From positions 1 to 64,000 of the IMG/VR virus record IMGVR_UViG_3300031576_000002: 64,000 nt of DNA. One strand, 5' to 3'. The position numbers and the translations under genes were made by a program. This DNA is from a virus. Shown piece after piece: positions 24,423-32,807 of the stretch; positions within the stretch are counted from its first letter, which is position 1; each line of letters begins with the position of its first letter. The notes under the pieces were generated by a model. That model worked only from the letters and a program-made list of their open reading frames with translations. It ran no database searches and was not told the DNA's origin.

Positions 24423-24821
24423 CTACCTAAAAATAGCCCAATCCTTAGACTCCTCAGCATCCGGAAAGTAAGCGATCCAGGCAGGTACAGGTATTCTCAG
24501 CAGGTACCCCACTTGTAGGCGATGATTGCCTTCAATCCCGTGAGGTCCGATAACAACAGGGCGCCGGAAGCCTACTTTTCTCACACTTTTCAGAAGACCT
24601 TCTAGTCTTTTCAGAGGCTCCGCTTGAAAAAAATCTCTCACCATATCTCCAGCCACGAACGGGTCTACCTGATCGCGCCGCCACACGATTATATCTTCTT
24701 CACTTACATCCAAAGTCGCTAATGCTTCATCTCTCACATTCGCTGGGAGTTCGGAAGTCTTCAAGTCAGCAGAGCTTCTCAGTGTACTTGCCACTTTTAG
24801 CAGACTATTCATTAGATTCAC
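24423..24821 (-). CDS. ParB/Srx-fold domain protein
   Basis: 132 aa, GTG start overlapping the upstream stop as GTGA (ATG available three codons later). The pattern R-R-P-V-V-I-G-P-H-G-I-E-G-N-H-R-L-Q-V-G (about 85-105) matches the ParB/sulfiredoxin core that binds CTP or ATP. The usual R of G-x-x-R is replaced by G-N-H-R. Located just upstream of the portal gene. Could act as a partition, nuclease or head-completion protein. Confidence 0.6.
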   Translation of the reverse strand: MNLMNSLLKVASTLRSSADLKTSELPANVRDEALATLDVSEEDIIVWRRDQVDPFVAGDMVRDFFQAEPLKRLEGLLKSVRKVGFRRPVVIGPHGIEGNHRLQVGYLLRIPVPAWIAYFPDAEESKDWAIFR

Positions 24822-25129
24822 CGGAGAGCTTCAATCGCTGTCTTCAGTTTACCGAGCGAAGTCTCAATCTCATTCAAATTGGGCTGCATCAGTCGAATAG
24901 CCTGCACGATTTCACTTTCCATCCGGTCCAGCACTTCAGCCGGCGGGGCTCCGGGTGGCTTCTCCCTCCGCATTCGTTGCGTCTTTTCGAGTGCTTCCTT
25001 GAGCGCTCCTAGCGCTCTGGACACAGCAGTCGTCAAGCCGCTTGCTGTGGGCGAGGAGGAATACTGCAATCCACTGGATAGCAAATCGGGCGGAAGGAGT
25101 GATCCAGGTCTCAAGCTGTTGTCCGTCAC
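24818..25129 (-). CDS. Coiled-coil protein, GTG start
   Basis: 103 aa from GTG with AGGA six bases upstream. Helical from residue 30; a basic stretch (Q-R-M-R-R-E-K-P) lies in the middle, and the last 40 residues form a coiled coil. It overlaps the next upstream gene by 194 bases in another frame. The overlap with a different reading frame makes one of the two uncertain, but this one has better codon structure at its 3' end. Confidence 0.5.
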   Translation of the reverse strand: MTDNSLRPGSLLPPDLLSSGLQYSSSPTASGLTTAVSRALGALKEALEKTQRMRREKPPGAPPAEVLDRMESEIVQAIRLMQPNLNEIETSLGKLKTAIEALR

Positions 25130-25556
25130 GGTTCATCCTCAGCATGCACCTATCGGACTTCTTCTCAAAGTACAGCGTAAGGTCAGCGTCAAGAAATCGT
25201 GTAACGGCCCCTTGCCCGCCAAAAGCTTCTGGAAGCGGTACCGGCTTTGGCCTCGGCACGAACACGGGTCGGAGCATCTTGTTCCATACCAGCGCGATCT
25301 TGAAGAGTCTATCACGGCAGCCGGGATACGTGCGATCTTTCGTGTTGTAGAGCGCACTCGGCCCGAACTGCGGTATGGCTCCGTCAAGGATCGAGAGCAA
25401 GATCGCGGGACGGTACCGCCGCATCCTGAGAAGCCGCTGGATCTTTTTCGGGAGGGTGCGTACCGGCGTATCCGATACAGGTAGCCCGTCCCTGCGCTGA
25501 ATGTGAATCCGGGAACGGGAGTAGTTCAGCGCGTGATCGTGATAGATCAGTTGCAC
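24936..25556 (-). CDS. Unknown basic protein, overlaps next gene
   Basis: 206 aa. The first 135 residues look like a true protein (alternating charged and hydrophobic residues; segment V-F-V-P-R-P-K-P-V-P), but the last 60 residues fall inside the 24818-25129 frame and are low in hydrophobic content. No recognised family. A frameshift that truncates its C-terminus is an alternative explanation. Confidence 0.5.
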   Translation of the reverse strand: MQLIYHDHALNYSRSRIHIQRRDGLPVSDTPVRTLPKKIQRLLRMRRYRPAILLSILDGAIPQFGPSALYNTKDRTYPGCRDRLFKIALVWNKMLRPVFVPRPKPVPLPEAFGGQGAVTRFLDADLTLYFEKKSDRCMLRMNRDGQQLETWITPSARFAIQWIAVFLLAHSKRLDDCCVQSARSAQGSTRKDATNAEGEATRSPAG

Positions 25557-25558
25557 TT

Positions 25559-26284
25559 TTACGTGTCGCCGTACTTGTCAGGTTCAGTCTCTAGCTTCTT
25601 GCAAGCTTCTTGGAGGAGCTGGAGAAACTTTTCAGTCAGCGCAGATCCATCTGGGTGTAGACTGATTACATGCAAGATATGCTTTTGCTCAGGCCCTTCT
25701 TCCATGACTTTCGGATTTCTGAGAATCGTTTTCCATACATCAACGTCATCCTGCGGCTCCCCTCTCAGCATCTTTGTAAGAATGGCAAAAGCTAGCGAAG
25801 GGCCTACTACCTGGACGCCGTGTGAAGTCGCTGGAATAGTTTCGCCTTCGTTCAGTGCGATCTCTAACGCCTCGGGTTTGTGCGTCACAAACTGGATCTT
25901 GACGCCACTTTCCCCATGCTTGAGTGTAATCCGATTCGGACGGAACGTACCCCCTGCTTCACGAATCTCGACTTCCCGAAATCTGTAACGGCTTGCGGCA
26001 TCTATTACTTTCGGCAAGGAGTGCGCGAAGATCATAAAATCGAGGTTTTCGGTCGCACGCACGTAGCCGTGAATTCCTAGCGCGGTCGCTCCGATCAGTA
26101 CGTAGGACACGCCCAGGTCGTCCAACATCCTGACTGCGTCACGCAGGGTAGCCCCAAAGTCGCCTGTACCCGCAGCACCTCGGTAGAGCAGCGCATCCCG
26201 CGCAAAACCTGTGCTCCACGCAAGCGTCCGATCCAAAGAGGGACGCCCATCAAGAAGGGCTGCGACTTCTTGCAGGGCCTGCAT
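25559..26284 (-). CDS. Nucleotidyltransferase-fold protein (AbiEii/DUF6036-like)
   Basis: 241 aa. V-L-I-G-A-T-A-L (about 62-69) is the glycine/alanine loop and R-A-T-E-N-L-D-F-M-I (about 75-84) corresponds to the D-x-D motif, but the first aspartate is replaced by asparagine, so catalysis may be impaired. A second acid lies in G-V-K-I-Q-F-V. The C-terminal lobe is helical (F-A-I-L-T-K-M-L-R). Third of three such proteins; here beside head genes. Confidence 0.65.
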   Translation of the reverse strand: MQALQEVAALLDGRPSLDRTLAWSTGFARDALLYRGAAGTGDFGATLRDAVRMLDDLGVSYVLIGATALGIHGYVRATENLDFMIFAHSLPKVIDAASRYRFREVEIREAGGTFRPNRITLKHGESGVKIQFVTHKPEALEIALNEGETIPATSHGVQVVGPSLAFAILTKMLRGEPQDDVDVWKTILRNPKVMEEGPEQKHILHVISLHPDGSALTEKFLQLLQEACKKLETEPDKYGDT

Positions 26285-26290
26285 AGGAGG

Positions 26291-27076
26291 TCAGAGCTCG
26301 AAGCCTTGCGCCAGGATCTCACGGGTGGCTGCAAGGATCCGGTGGAAGCCTTTGATCTGCCGCCCAACGTCTTTTCGCTCGGAATCAGACGCGGCGGATA
26401 GCGACCAGCGGAATCCGGTCAGTCCGTTCTCGACTAGGCTGGCGATCTTCTGCGCCTCTTCCGCAACTTTCGCAGCGGCAACGATCAGGTCCTCGTCCTT
26501 CTCCGGCGCCTCGTCTCCAAGCACAAGCGAGATTTCCGACAGCGCCTCGACTGCTTCCGTATCTTCTGCCTGAGCCTGCGCCGTGCGCCGGACCCAGTCC
26601 AGATTGATCGGCGAGTTGAGATTGTGGAACGCCCTTCCCACGGCTTCATCTGCCTGAGTGTGCGTCAGGCCGTACTCGTGCTGGAGGCTGAGAGCGGTCT
26701 CGCCGATAGGACCGAGCGTGGTCATACGCTCGCCTTCCTCCGCCCGGGTATCGACCAGGGTGAAAATCTTGTAGGTCGAGTCGTAGTAGAGAAGCTGGCC
26801 GTACTGCTCGGGACTCGGCTCTCCCTGCGCCTTTTTGTGCAGAGAAGCTCCGACATCTACGGACTTCTTTTCAGGCTTCATGAACTCTTTGACGCACTCC
26901 CACCCGCACAACTCGGCGCCCATGGTCGGATTGTAGACCCAGCCTGGTTGCTTACCCGGACCAGGTGCCTTGTAACCGCATTGCTCGCAAGTCGTACCTG
27001 GACTAACGCTCTGTTCCCGCCAACCGCCAGGCTGGTGCTGAGCTTCCTTCGTGCTTTCAGTGGCTGACGGCAACAT
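26291..27076 (-). CDS. Zinc-finger and helical protein
   Basis: 261 aa from the ATG at 27076, 20 bases inside the upstream gene. C-E-Q-C (about 30) and C-G-W-E-C (about 57) near the N-terminus form a zinc finger; the middle includes T-F-L-like beta strands, and residues 150-250 are a long alanine/glutamate-rich helix bundle. Likely a phage-specific structural or DNA-associated protein; no match recognised. Confidence 0.55.
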   Translation of the reverse strand: MLPSATESTKEAQHQPGGWREQSVSPGTTCEQCGYKAPGPGKQPGWVYNPTMGAELCGWECVKEFMKPEKKSVDVGASLHKKAQGEPSPEQYGQLLYYDSTYKIFTLVDTRAEEGERMTTLGPIGETALSLQHEYGLTHTQADEAVGRAFHNLNSPINLDWVRRTAQAQAEDTEAVEALSEISLVLGDEAPEKDEDLIVAAAKVAEEAQKIASLVENGLTGFRWSLSAASDSERKDVGRQIKGFHRILAATREILAQGFEL

Positions 27077-27269
27077 GGCTGGCCTCCTCGTCAATCAATC
27101 GCAGCGCAGCTTTCACTTTCCCAAGATCCATCTCGAACGTCGTGTCCCCGATCTTGAACCATACAGGAGCAAAGTGCTCGGGAATGTTCGAGGGCGGACG
27201 AATGATTTCAACTTCGACCTGCCTCGCTTCTTTCGACTCTGGCTCGAAGTATTTTGCACGAACTCTCAT
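27057..27269 (-). CDS. Small beta-rich protein
   Basis: 70 aa. Alternating beta pattern (V-R-A-K-Y-F, V-E-V-E-I-I-R, V-W-F-K-I-G) then a helix. Its start shares a base with the end of the upstream gene at 27269. Compact and acidic; function unknown. Confidence 0.55.
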   Translation of the reverse strand: MRVRAKYFEPESKEARQVEVEIIRPPSNIPEHFAPVWFKIGDTTFEMDLGKVKAALRLIDEEASHVAVSH

Positions 27270-28756
27270 TAGACCTCCACCGCTGGCGTCTCGAACAGCT
27301 TGATGAGTTCCGCCATCTTCTTCTGGACGGCGTTCACGGTGGGATCAAGCCCTTCAAGGCGCCCCACGGCTTCGGCTAGATCCGACATGGGATCCCTGAA
27401 GAGTCGCTTGAGCTTGCCCACAACGTTGCCGATCTCCTCGATCAAGCGGCTGATGGGATTACTAGCCTGTGCCAGTCGGCGCATTGCAGGTCGCTGCATC
27501 TCCAACGACGGCGCGGGAGCTTCCTCGGGCACTCCCTGCTCCTGCTCACGTCGCTGGGTCTGCTTGACTTCCTTCGCGAGTCCGGGCGACCAGGGAAAGA
27601 TCGCCAGCAGCCGGTACAGGATGCGGCGCACGGGGCTGACAATCTTCTCCCGAACACGGTCCACCGCTGCCTCAATCTTGGCGTACTCACGGCTTTGCTC
27701 GCCGTAGATGTCCTTGAGTTCGTCGAGCACGGCCGCCAGCGTCTCCAGCCGGATCACGTCTTCGTCGGAGACATCGACCCGTTTCCCTTTCTTCATTGCA
27801 ATGATCCACTGTTCGTACTTGAAGTTCAGCTTCTCCGCAAGCTGAGAAGTACGGAAAATCTTGGTACTGTGCGCCGCCAGATGCGTTCCACCTGCCTCGG
27901 AAAAGTTGCTCGCGGATTCGGCCAGAGGAAGGAGATCGCTCAGCGCAGCATCCAACTTGGCGCCCAGCTCTTGCAGCTCCCGCTGGATCTCCTCGTGCTT
28001 CCGCCAGGTCTGCGACTTGTGCATCGCTTCCTGCGCCTTCTTCACGAGTTCCTTGCTCTCGGCCGCGAGCCCTTCCATGGAAGCCTTGACCTTGAGCGCA
28101 TTGTCGGTAAGCTTGGCGAGCTTCTTGTTGATCTGCTCCAGCTCAGTGAACTCCCGCTGAATGTCGATCTCGGGCGTCTTCTTCTTGAGACTGAGGTACT
28201 TATCCTCTTCCTCCTCTTCCACCGGCTGCGCCTGACACAAAATCGCGGCTACCCGTTCGATACGGGCCAGGGCTCGCGTCAGCAGCGTGAACTTGGGATC
28301 CAGGGACGCTGTCTTGATCCTCCCCTGCGTCCCGATCTCCCACTCGACCCAGACTGTAGAATCGGGACCTGGTGCGATCACTTCTCCGACGACACGCTTG
28401 CCTGCGGCCTCGGATCTCACGAGATCGCCTACCTCGAAATCGCGCGCGGTAGAGAGGCTGGCAACGTGCTCCCGCATGCCTTCCATGGCGGCTTTGACAG
28501 CGAAGGGGCGGTAGATCGTAGAAAGATCCTCGTGAATATCTTCGAGCGATCTTCCCAGCATCCACAACGCCACAGCGCGACTCTGGGCGTCTTCCTCTTT
28601 CTTCTTGGGCTGCGCAAGTCTTACTTCTGCGGCCTTGACCATAAGCCGCTCGCCCGTCGAGATAGAGGTCACGTATGCGACATCACCCGTGCGTCCTTCG
28701 TAGGTACCGATGTCGTCGCGCAACTCGACAGTCGCGCCAATGGGAATGTTACTCAT
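27269..28756 (-). CDS. Large coiled-coil protein with SH3-like N-terminus
   Basis: 495 aa from the ATG at 28756. Residues 1-50 and 115-160 resemble KOW/SH3 beta barrels (G-A-T-V-E-L-R-D-D-I, V-G-D-L-V-R-S-E). Residues 205-300 form a long coiled coil rich in E, K and L, and the C-terminal 130 residues have further helical repeats (P-V-R-R-I-L-Y-R-L-L-A-I-F-P-W). Long coiled coils of this kind occur in phage scaffold and tail proteins. Function not established. Confidence 0.6.
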   Translation of the reverse strand: MSNIPIGATVELRDDIGTYEGRTGDVAYVTSISTGERLMVKAAEVRLAQPKKKEEDAQSRAVALWMLGRSLEDIHEDLSTIYRPFAVKAAMEGMREHVASLSTARDFEVGDLVRSEAAGKRVVGEVIAPGPDSTVWVEWEIGTQGRIKTASLDPKFTLLTRALARIERVAAILCQAQPVEEEEEDKYLSLKKKTPEIDIQREFTELEQINKKLAKLTDNALKVKASMEGLAAESKELVKKAQEAMHKSQTWRKHEEIQRELQELGAKLDAALSDLLPLAESASNFSEAGGTHLAAHSTKIFRTSQLAEKLNFKYEQWIIAMKKGKRVDVSDEDVIRLETLAAVLDELKDIYGEQSREYAKIEAAVDRVREKIVSPVRRILYRLLAIFPWSPGLAKEVKQTQRREQEQGVPEEAPAPSLEMQRPAMRRLAQASNPISRLIEEIGNVVGKLKRLFRDPMSDLAEAVGRLEGLDPTVNAVQKKMAELIKLFETPAVEV

Positions 28757-29531
28757 CGAGAAGATCCTCCGCGCCGATATGCGTACCGACATGTTCCCAG
28801 GCCCACAAATCCTCGGAAGGAATCTGGTGGGTCTCTTGCGTTCTCAGGTCGAGACTACAAACGCTGTCTTCCGTTGCTGCGATCACCTTGACCAGCGTGC
28901 GACCGTCCATACTGCGCAGCATGTCCCCTGCCGCAACAGACGCAGACATCGGGCGGGGATCGAACTCTTCTCCGAGGTCTTGGTAGTTCTGGCCCTCTTC
29001 CCACTGCGTTCGGAGTGGCTGCTCATCAAGCAGCAAGCTCGTCACTTCCGCACTTTTGCAGTGGGGGCAAGACAGATCCACGCTCTCGGTCGCTTGCATG
29101 CCAAAAAGAGTACCACACGCCGAGCAGCGAAAGCGAGAAGCGGCTGCCTCTTCCACCAGGTAGATCTTGTCCTGACTCTCTGCCACCTTCCGGTAGAGGC
29201 CCTTGGGAAGATCGCTACCCGTTGCACGCTGGTAGCGGATTCTTGCTTCGGGGTAGGACCAGCCATCTTCGACAAGGGCTTGCAAGATCACGGGATCGCC
29301 CGCAAGCATTTCACGGCCTCGGTGCTTGTTCATTTGTTCGCCTCTCCCTCGCGGATTCCAGGGACTCACAGGTGTCACGCCAAGGGTGGTGTCGCTGCGG
29401 TAGTCTACACCCTCTTCCCGGTAACGGTCGGCAGACCAACTGTAGTCCCGCGTCGTAGCGCCGGGATCCAGCCGGTCCCAGTCTCGCACACCCGTCGGCT
29501 GCTCCTTCTTCTTGATCCGTCGTCGGGGCAT
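28749..29531 (-). CDS. Zinc-ribbon protein with disordered N-terminus
   Basis: 260 aa. Basic, proline- and arginine-rich N-terminus (residues 1-70), then C-S-A-C-x(n)-C-P-H-C zinc ribbon (about 140-165), and a C-terminal SH3-like or beta segment. Its stop overlaps the next start and its start shares a base with the nucleotidyltransferase stop. Unrecognised. Confidence 0.55.
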   Translation of the reverse strand: MPRRRIKKKEQPTGVRDWDRLDPGATTRDYSWSADRYREEGVDYRSDTTLGVTPVSPWNPRGRGEQMNKHRGREMLAGDPVILQALVEDGWSYPEARIRYQRATGSDLPKGLYRKVAESQDKIYLVEEAAASRFRCSACGTLFGMQATESVDLSCPHCKSAEVTSLLLDEQPLRTQWEEGQNYQDLGEEFDPRPMSASVAAGDMLRSMDGRTLVKVIAATEDSVCSLDLRTQETHQIPSEDLWAWEHVGTHIGAEDLLDE

Positions 29532-30463
29532 CAGTCCTCGTCCTCTTCTTCGATGGTATCGCGCAGATCATCGACATTTTCATCCGTGATTTCTACGTCT
29601 TTGAACTCAGAGTACAAACGCTTGAGAAGCGTCACGTACTGCCAGCGTTCCAGCAGCTTGGACACGATATTGGCCGGAGCCAGGTTAGCACTTTCACCAG
29701 GTCCTACCGGACAATCTTCGCCCGGACACTTGTCCAAGTAGGTCGAAAAGACTTCGGCACGTTCCCTGTCGAACGTATCGTAGCTCGCAAGCACGGTCTC
29801 TACGTCATCATCCAGTTCCTGTATCTTACCGTCGATCCGTCGCATGACCGCAGCGCGCACGTCAAGAGGTACTTTGCGCAATGCTGCACGCAAAAAGTCG
29901 AGGTCGCGCAAATCGCGCTCGGTCTCGCCCAGTTCCAGATCGAGCTTTCGCGCCCAGCTCACGGCACGCGCGTAGACGTCCTCCTCAAGCTGCTCAGGAT
30001 CTTCAATGAGCGGGGCTGGGTCGTAGTCGAACCAAACTTCTTTCATCACGTCGTAGACGTTATCGAGAACGCCAATCCGCTTCGGCCATTCTTCTCGGGT
30101 CGCAATGAAAAAGTTCACAGGATGCTCGGCCACTTGGTAGCGGCCATTCAAGTCAGGCAGGATTTTTTTGATCTCGTCTCGCCTTCCTTCGTCTACGTCC
30201 AGGACAACGCCGATGTCGAGATCCGCCGCCGGTGCCCAGTTCTTTGACGTGATCGAGCCGGAAAGGAACACGCCTTCAAGAGCGTCTTCACTGAGCCCCG
30301 ACTCATCTAGTAGGTCGGACAGTCCATCACCGATTGCCTGGCGGGTCTCCTCACGGAGTCGAGGCGGATCCTCGGAAAGATCCCAGACAGTCTCGTCGAG
30401 CTGATCCAGTGGATAATCCAGCGGACCTGCCAGCAGAGCAATGGCGTTTTGAAGAAAGCTCAT
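29531..30463 (-). CDS. Nucleotidyltransferase-like domain protein (pol-beta fold)
   Basis: 310 aa. F-L-S-G-S-I-T (about 66) followed by P-A-A-D-L-D-I-G-V-V-L (about 78-88) is the G-S-x(n)-D-x-D motif of pol-beta-type nucleotidyltransferases. An additional acid could come from V-N-F-F-I (about 118). Unlike the other three, this one has a long C-terminal helical and acidic tail ending in E-E-E-D-E-D. Substrate unknown; could modify RNA or protein. Confidence 0.7.
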   Translation of the reverse strand: MSFLQNAIALLAGPLDYPLDQLDETVWDLSEDPPRLREETRQAIGDGLSDLLDESGLSEDALEGVFLSGSITSKNWAPAADLDIGVVLDVDEGRRDEIKKILPDLNGRYQVAEHPVNFFIATREEWPKRIGVLDNVYDVMKEVWFDYDPAPLIEDPEQLEEDVYARAVSWARKLDLELGETERDLRDLDFLRAALRKVPLDVRAAVMRRIDGKIQELDDDVETVLASYDTFDRERAEVFSTYLDKCPGEDCPVGPGESANLAPANIVSKLLERWQYVTLLKRLYSEFKDVEITDENVDDLRDTIEEEDED

Positions 30464-31005
30464 GCACGCTCTCGTAGGCTGATCTCGATTCGCACGGCTC
30501 TCGATTCAGGCGTGACTCTTACTTCGACCCTGGAGGTATCAAGCGCTGCATCAAGCACTAACCGGGCTCTCCACCGTCTTGCCTCTCGATCATCGTCCCG
30601 CATCTGAAAGGTTTCATCTGGCTTCGGTATTCTACGTTTCCGCTTTCGTAGCCCCAGATCCAGTTCAGTCTGCTCGGTCGTACTTCGCGGACGTTCTGCA
30701 CGGTACAGGATTTCTTCTGCCAGTGGAGAAGCAGCTTTCAAAAAAGTCTGCCGTATGTACGGAAGCTGTCTCTCTGTCCACGCTGCGGATTCTACAGGTT
30801 TGCCTGAAGGGATGATGACTACGATACGGGCTCGGTCTCGTGGATGAAGTGTACCTTTCGGGTTCAGAAACTCTTTTGCCGCGTGTGCTACGGCAGCGCC
30901 TACTAACTGAAGATTTCTGAATTCTACTTTCGACAGTCCTTTATCATCCAGCGGAAGTTCCTGCTGACCCTTCAAGATACAGACCACGCGCCGAAGATGG
31001 ATCAT
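30460..31005 (-). CDS. Unknown protein, beta-rich C-terminus
   Basis: 181 aa, overlapping the next gene by four bases (ATGA-type). A conserved-looking segment R-A-R-I-V-V-I-I-P-S-G-K-P (about 60) and a basic linker K-R-K-R-R-I-P-K-P (about 123) stand out. Possibly binds nucleic acid through the basic linker. No family assigned. Confidence 0.55.
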   Translation of the reverse strand: MIHLRRVVCILKGQQELPLDDKGLSKVEFRNLQLVGAAVAHAAKEFLNPKGTLHPRDRARIVVIIPSGKPVESAAWTERQLPYIRQTFLKAASPLAEEILYRAERPRSTTEQTELDLGLRKRKRRIPKPDETFQMRDDDREARRWRARLVLDAALDTSRVEVRVTPESRAVRIEISLRERA

Positions 31006-31718
31006 CGTTCGCGCCGAAAGACGCGGTGAAACTCGCCCGGCGGCTGTTGGTGGAGCTGCACTTGATCGGCTTCATCCACGCCGTAGGGTGGCAGGCGACC
31101 CTGGTTCCAGCGGCGAATCTTGGGGCGTGCTTTGAGGCTCGGCATGATCGGGCCTAGACCACGGGCACGGTCCATGCGCTCCATCTCTTCCAGGTCGCCT
31201 ACCGTTAGAAAGCGACGCCGCTTGTGCGGAACGATCAGCGTTTGGTCCCGGTCTCTTTTCGCATACCCCCCACCCATGCCGGGGTAGTGATAGAGTTCGG
31301 GATCGACGTATTCGTCCGGCTCCAGAGATGTCCAGCGCGGTTGGTACTCCGCCGCCTCGTGAACAGTAACGCGATCCCCGACACCAATACGGCTTGTCCG
31401 GCAGAATCCGCCCGCAGTCTCCAGCACTCCCCCCACACTCGCACAATGGTAGAGGTCATGATCGCCTGGCTGGACGTTGTGGACGATGCGAGCTACCTGG
31501 TAGCCACTACCGGCGTGACGCAGGAACACCATGTCAATCGGGAACGGGACCGTGGACATGTGAAAGGTAACGGACGCGGGAACGTGGTAGGGAAAGAGCA
31601 TGGCTTGGTCACGCTCCAAGCTAGAGTGCTTTGAAAGTCCAATACGCTTTTCGCTATCGGAATCGGCAACGTGTGCCCGGAGCTGGACTTTCCCTAGCCT
31701 TAAAATTACTTCTCGCAT
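31002..31718 (-). CDS. DUF192 protein, internal cistron
   Basis: 238 aa if initiated at the internal ATG 31718, which has a strong ribosome binding site (AAGGGG, 7 bases upstream). Residues 10-115 match DUF192: R-I-G-L-S (the R-x-x-G-L motif), A-M-L-F-P-Y, F-H-M-S-T-V-P-F-P-I-D-M-V-F-L, and V-x-x-V-Q-P-G near residue 85. The C-terminal 110 residues are basic and unique. DUF192 proteins in bacteria are secreted or periplasmic with unclear role. Translation as a separate protein is suggested by the internal start. Confidence 0.65.
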   Translation of the reverse strand: MREVILRLGKVQLRAHVADSDSEKRIGLSKHSSLERDQAMLFPYHVPASVTFHMSTVPFPIDMVFLRHAGSGYQVARIVHNVQPGDHDLYHCASVGGVLETAGGFCRTSRIGVGDRVTVHEAAEYQPRWTSLEPDEYVDPELYHYPGMGGGYAKRDRDQTLIVPHKRRRFLTVGDLEEMERMDRARGLGPIMPSLKARPKIRRWNQGRLPPYGVDEADQVQLHQQPPGEFHRVFRRER

Positions 31719-32807
31719 TGCGGTTCCCCTTTTCTCCTTCTTACCCTCTAGCCCATCTTCACCGAACTTGCGAAGGCGCACCGGCAAAGCGCGGGAGAAG
31801 TGGGAGTAGCCCTGGGCGCCGAAGTTGGAGTTGCCATTGAAGAGGTAGACGTAAGCCGCCTCCGAGCCGCGCGATTCGGAGGTCCAAATCCATACGGGCT
31901 CTTTGTACAAGCCCGTCTCGTAAATCCTCTTCGCCTCTTCTGCCGTAGGAAGTCTCCAATCTGTGAATCCTCCCTCTCGATAGTTTCTGGCGTAGGTTGT
32001 GGCATCCTTCCAGTTGATGTCTTTTCCGTTGTGACCTTCGGCAACTTGAAGATTACCCAGCGGCTTGAGCCGCTTCTCTAGCTCTTCTGGATGACTGAAA
32101 AGCCACGCCTTTTCAAATTCTTCCGCCTTTACCTTTCCTAGCCCGATCTCATCCAAGATTGGAGCTATTTCTTTCGACACTCTCAGGTTTATTCTTTTAC
32201 CATCTACATCTTTCAACTGCCCACTTTCAGGATGAGCTAAGACGTAAGGCTCGCCACCCTTGAAAATCATATACAACGGTCCCTGCTCACTGTACTCCTT
32301 TGCTCTCTCTGGGTATCTAACACACCATCCTTGTGCGTCGTAGTCCTCGCATATACGCATGATTGCGGCTGGAGTCGTGGTCTTAACTACGGCGTAGGCT
32401 CCATCATCGTATATCTTCTGCTGTCCTTCCTTCTCCTCAATCTGCTTCTTATGTTCTTTGGACTCCTGACCTTTTGACTCTCGAATAACTTGGGCTAGAT
32501 CAGAAAAGGAACGGTACTGATTGATGTCTTTTGGACTTGTGAATCTCGGACTACTCTTTAGCTTGTCAAAGGTTATGAGAATGTCGTGAATCTTCTCAGA
32601 GTCCTCTGGAATTATAATGTCTTGCTTTTTGAGAAGTCGTAGGATCCACCCCAGATACTTCTTCTCGGTAGTAGGATCGGCTTCGGCAGCATCTCGTATC
32701 TTGGCTTCCTCGAACTGAGGAAACAGTTGGAGAAGCTTGGAAAGCCTTTCCTCCAAGCCTCCTCCCAGCAGCCAAACCGCAGAATGGAGCGTACCTGCCC
32801 TATTCAC
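31002..32807 (-). CDS. Lectin-like DGR-type variable protein continuous with DUF192
   Basis: 601 aa by open frame. Residues 1-130 are helical; residues 130-200 contain an A-Y-A-V-V-K-T-T-T-P...G-W-C-V-R segment known from phage head or internal proteins; residues 250-350 are a DUF1566/C-type-lectin-like domain ending R-A-L-P-V-R with the variable region VR2. There is no stop before the DUF192 part (from residue 364, ATG 31718), so a full-length fusion can be made. The same read-through architecture occurs at 11367-11840. Confidence 0.7.
   Translation of the reverse strand: MNRAGTLHSAVWLLGGGLEERLSKLLQLFPQFEEAKIRDAAEADPTTEKKYLGWILRLLKKQDIIIPEDSEKIHDILITFDKLKSSPRFTSPKDINQYRSFSDLAQVIRESKGQESKEHKKQIEEKEGQQKIYDDGAYAVVKTTTPAAIMRICEDYDAQGWCVRYPERAKEYSEQGPLYMIFKGGEPYVLAHPESGQLKDVDGKRINLRVSKEIAPILDEIGLGKVKAEEFEKAWLFSHPEELEKRLKPLGNLQVAEGHNGKDINWKDATTYARNYREGGFTDWRLPTAEEAKRIYETGLYKEPVWIWTSESRGSEAAYVYLFNGNSNFGAQGYSHFSRALPVRLRKFGEDGLEGKKEKRGTAMREVILRLGKVQLRAHVADSDSEKRIGLSKHSSLERDQAMLFPYHVPASVTFHMSTVPFPIDMVFLRHAGSGYQVARIVHNVQPGDHDLYHCASVGGVLETAGGFCRTSRIGVGDRVTVHEAAEYQPRWTSLEPDEYVDPELYHYPGMGGGYAKRDRDQTLIVPHKRRRFLTVGDLEEMERMDRARGLGPIMPSLKARPKIRRWNQGRLPPYGVDEADQVQLHQQPPGEFHRVFRRER
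31776..31886 (-). repeat. Variable region VR2 of a DGR-like pair
   Basis: Partner of VR1 (11481-11591). Identical at both flanks over about 18 bases on one side and over 20 on the other, but 12 NNY codons encode different residues: F/Y, A/Y, N/F, G/N, D/G, Y/N, V/G, H/A, T/Y, R/H, Y/F, V/S. The invariant codons (TCC, CTC, GTC, GGC, CGC) contain no adenine. Confidence 0.65.
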
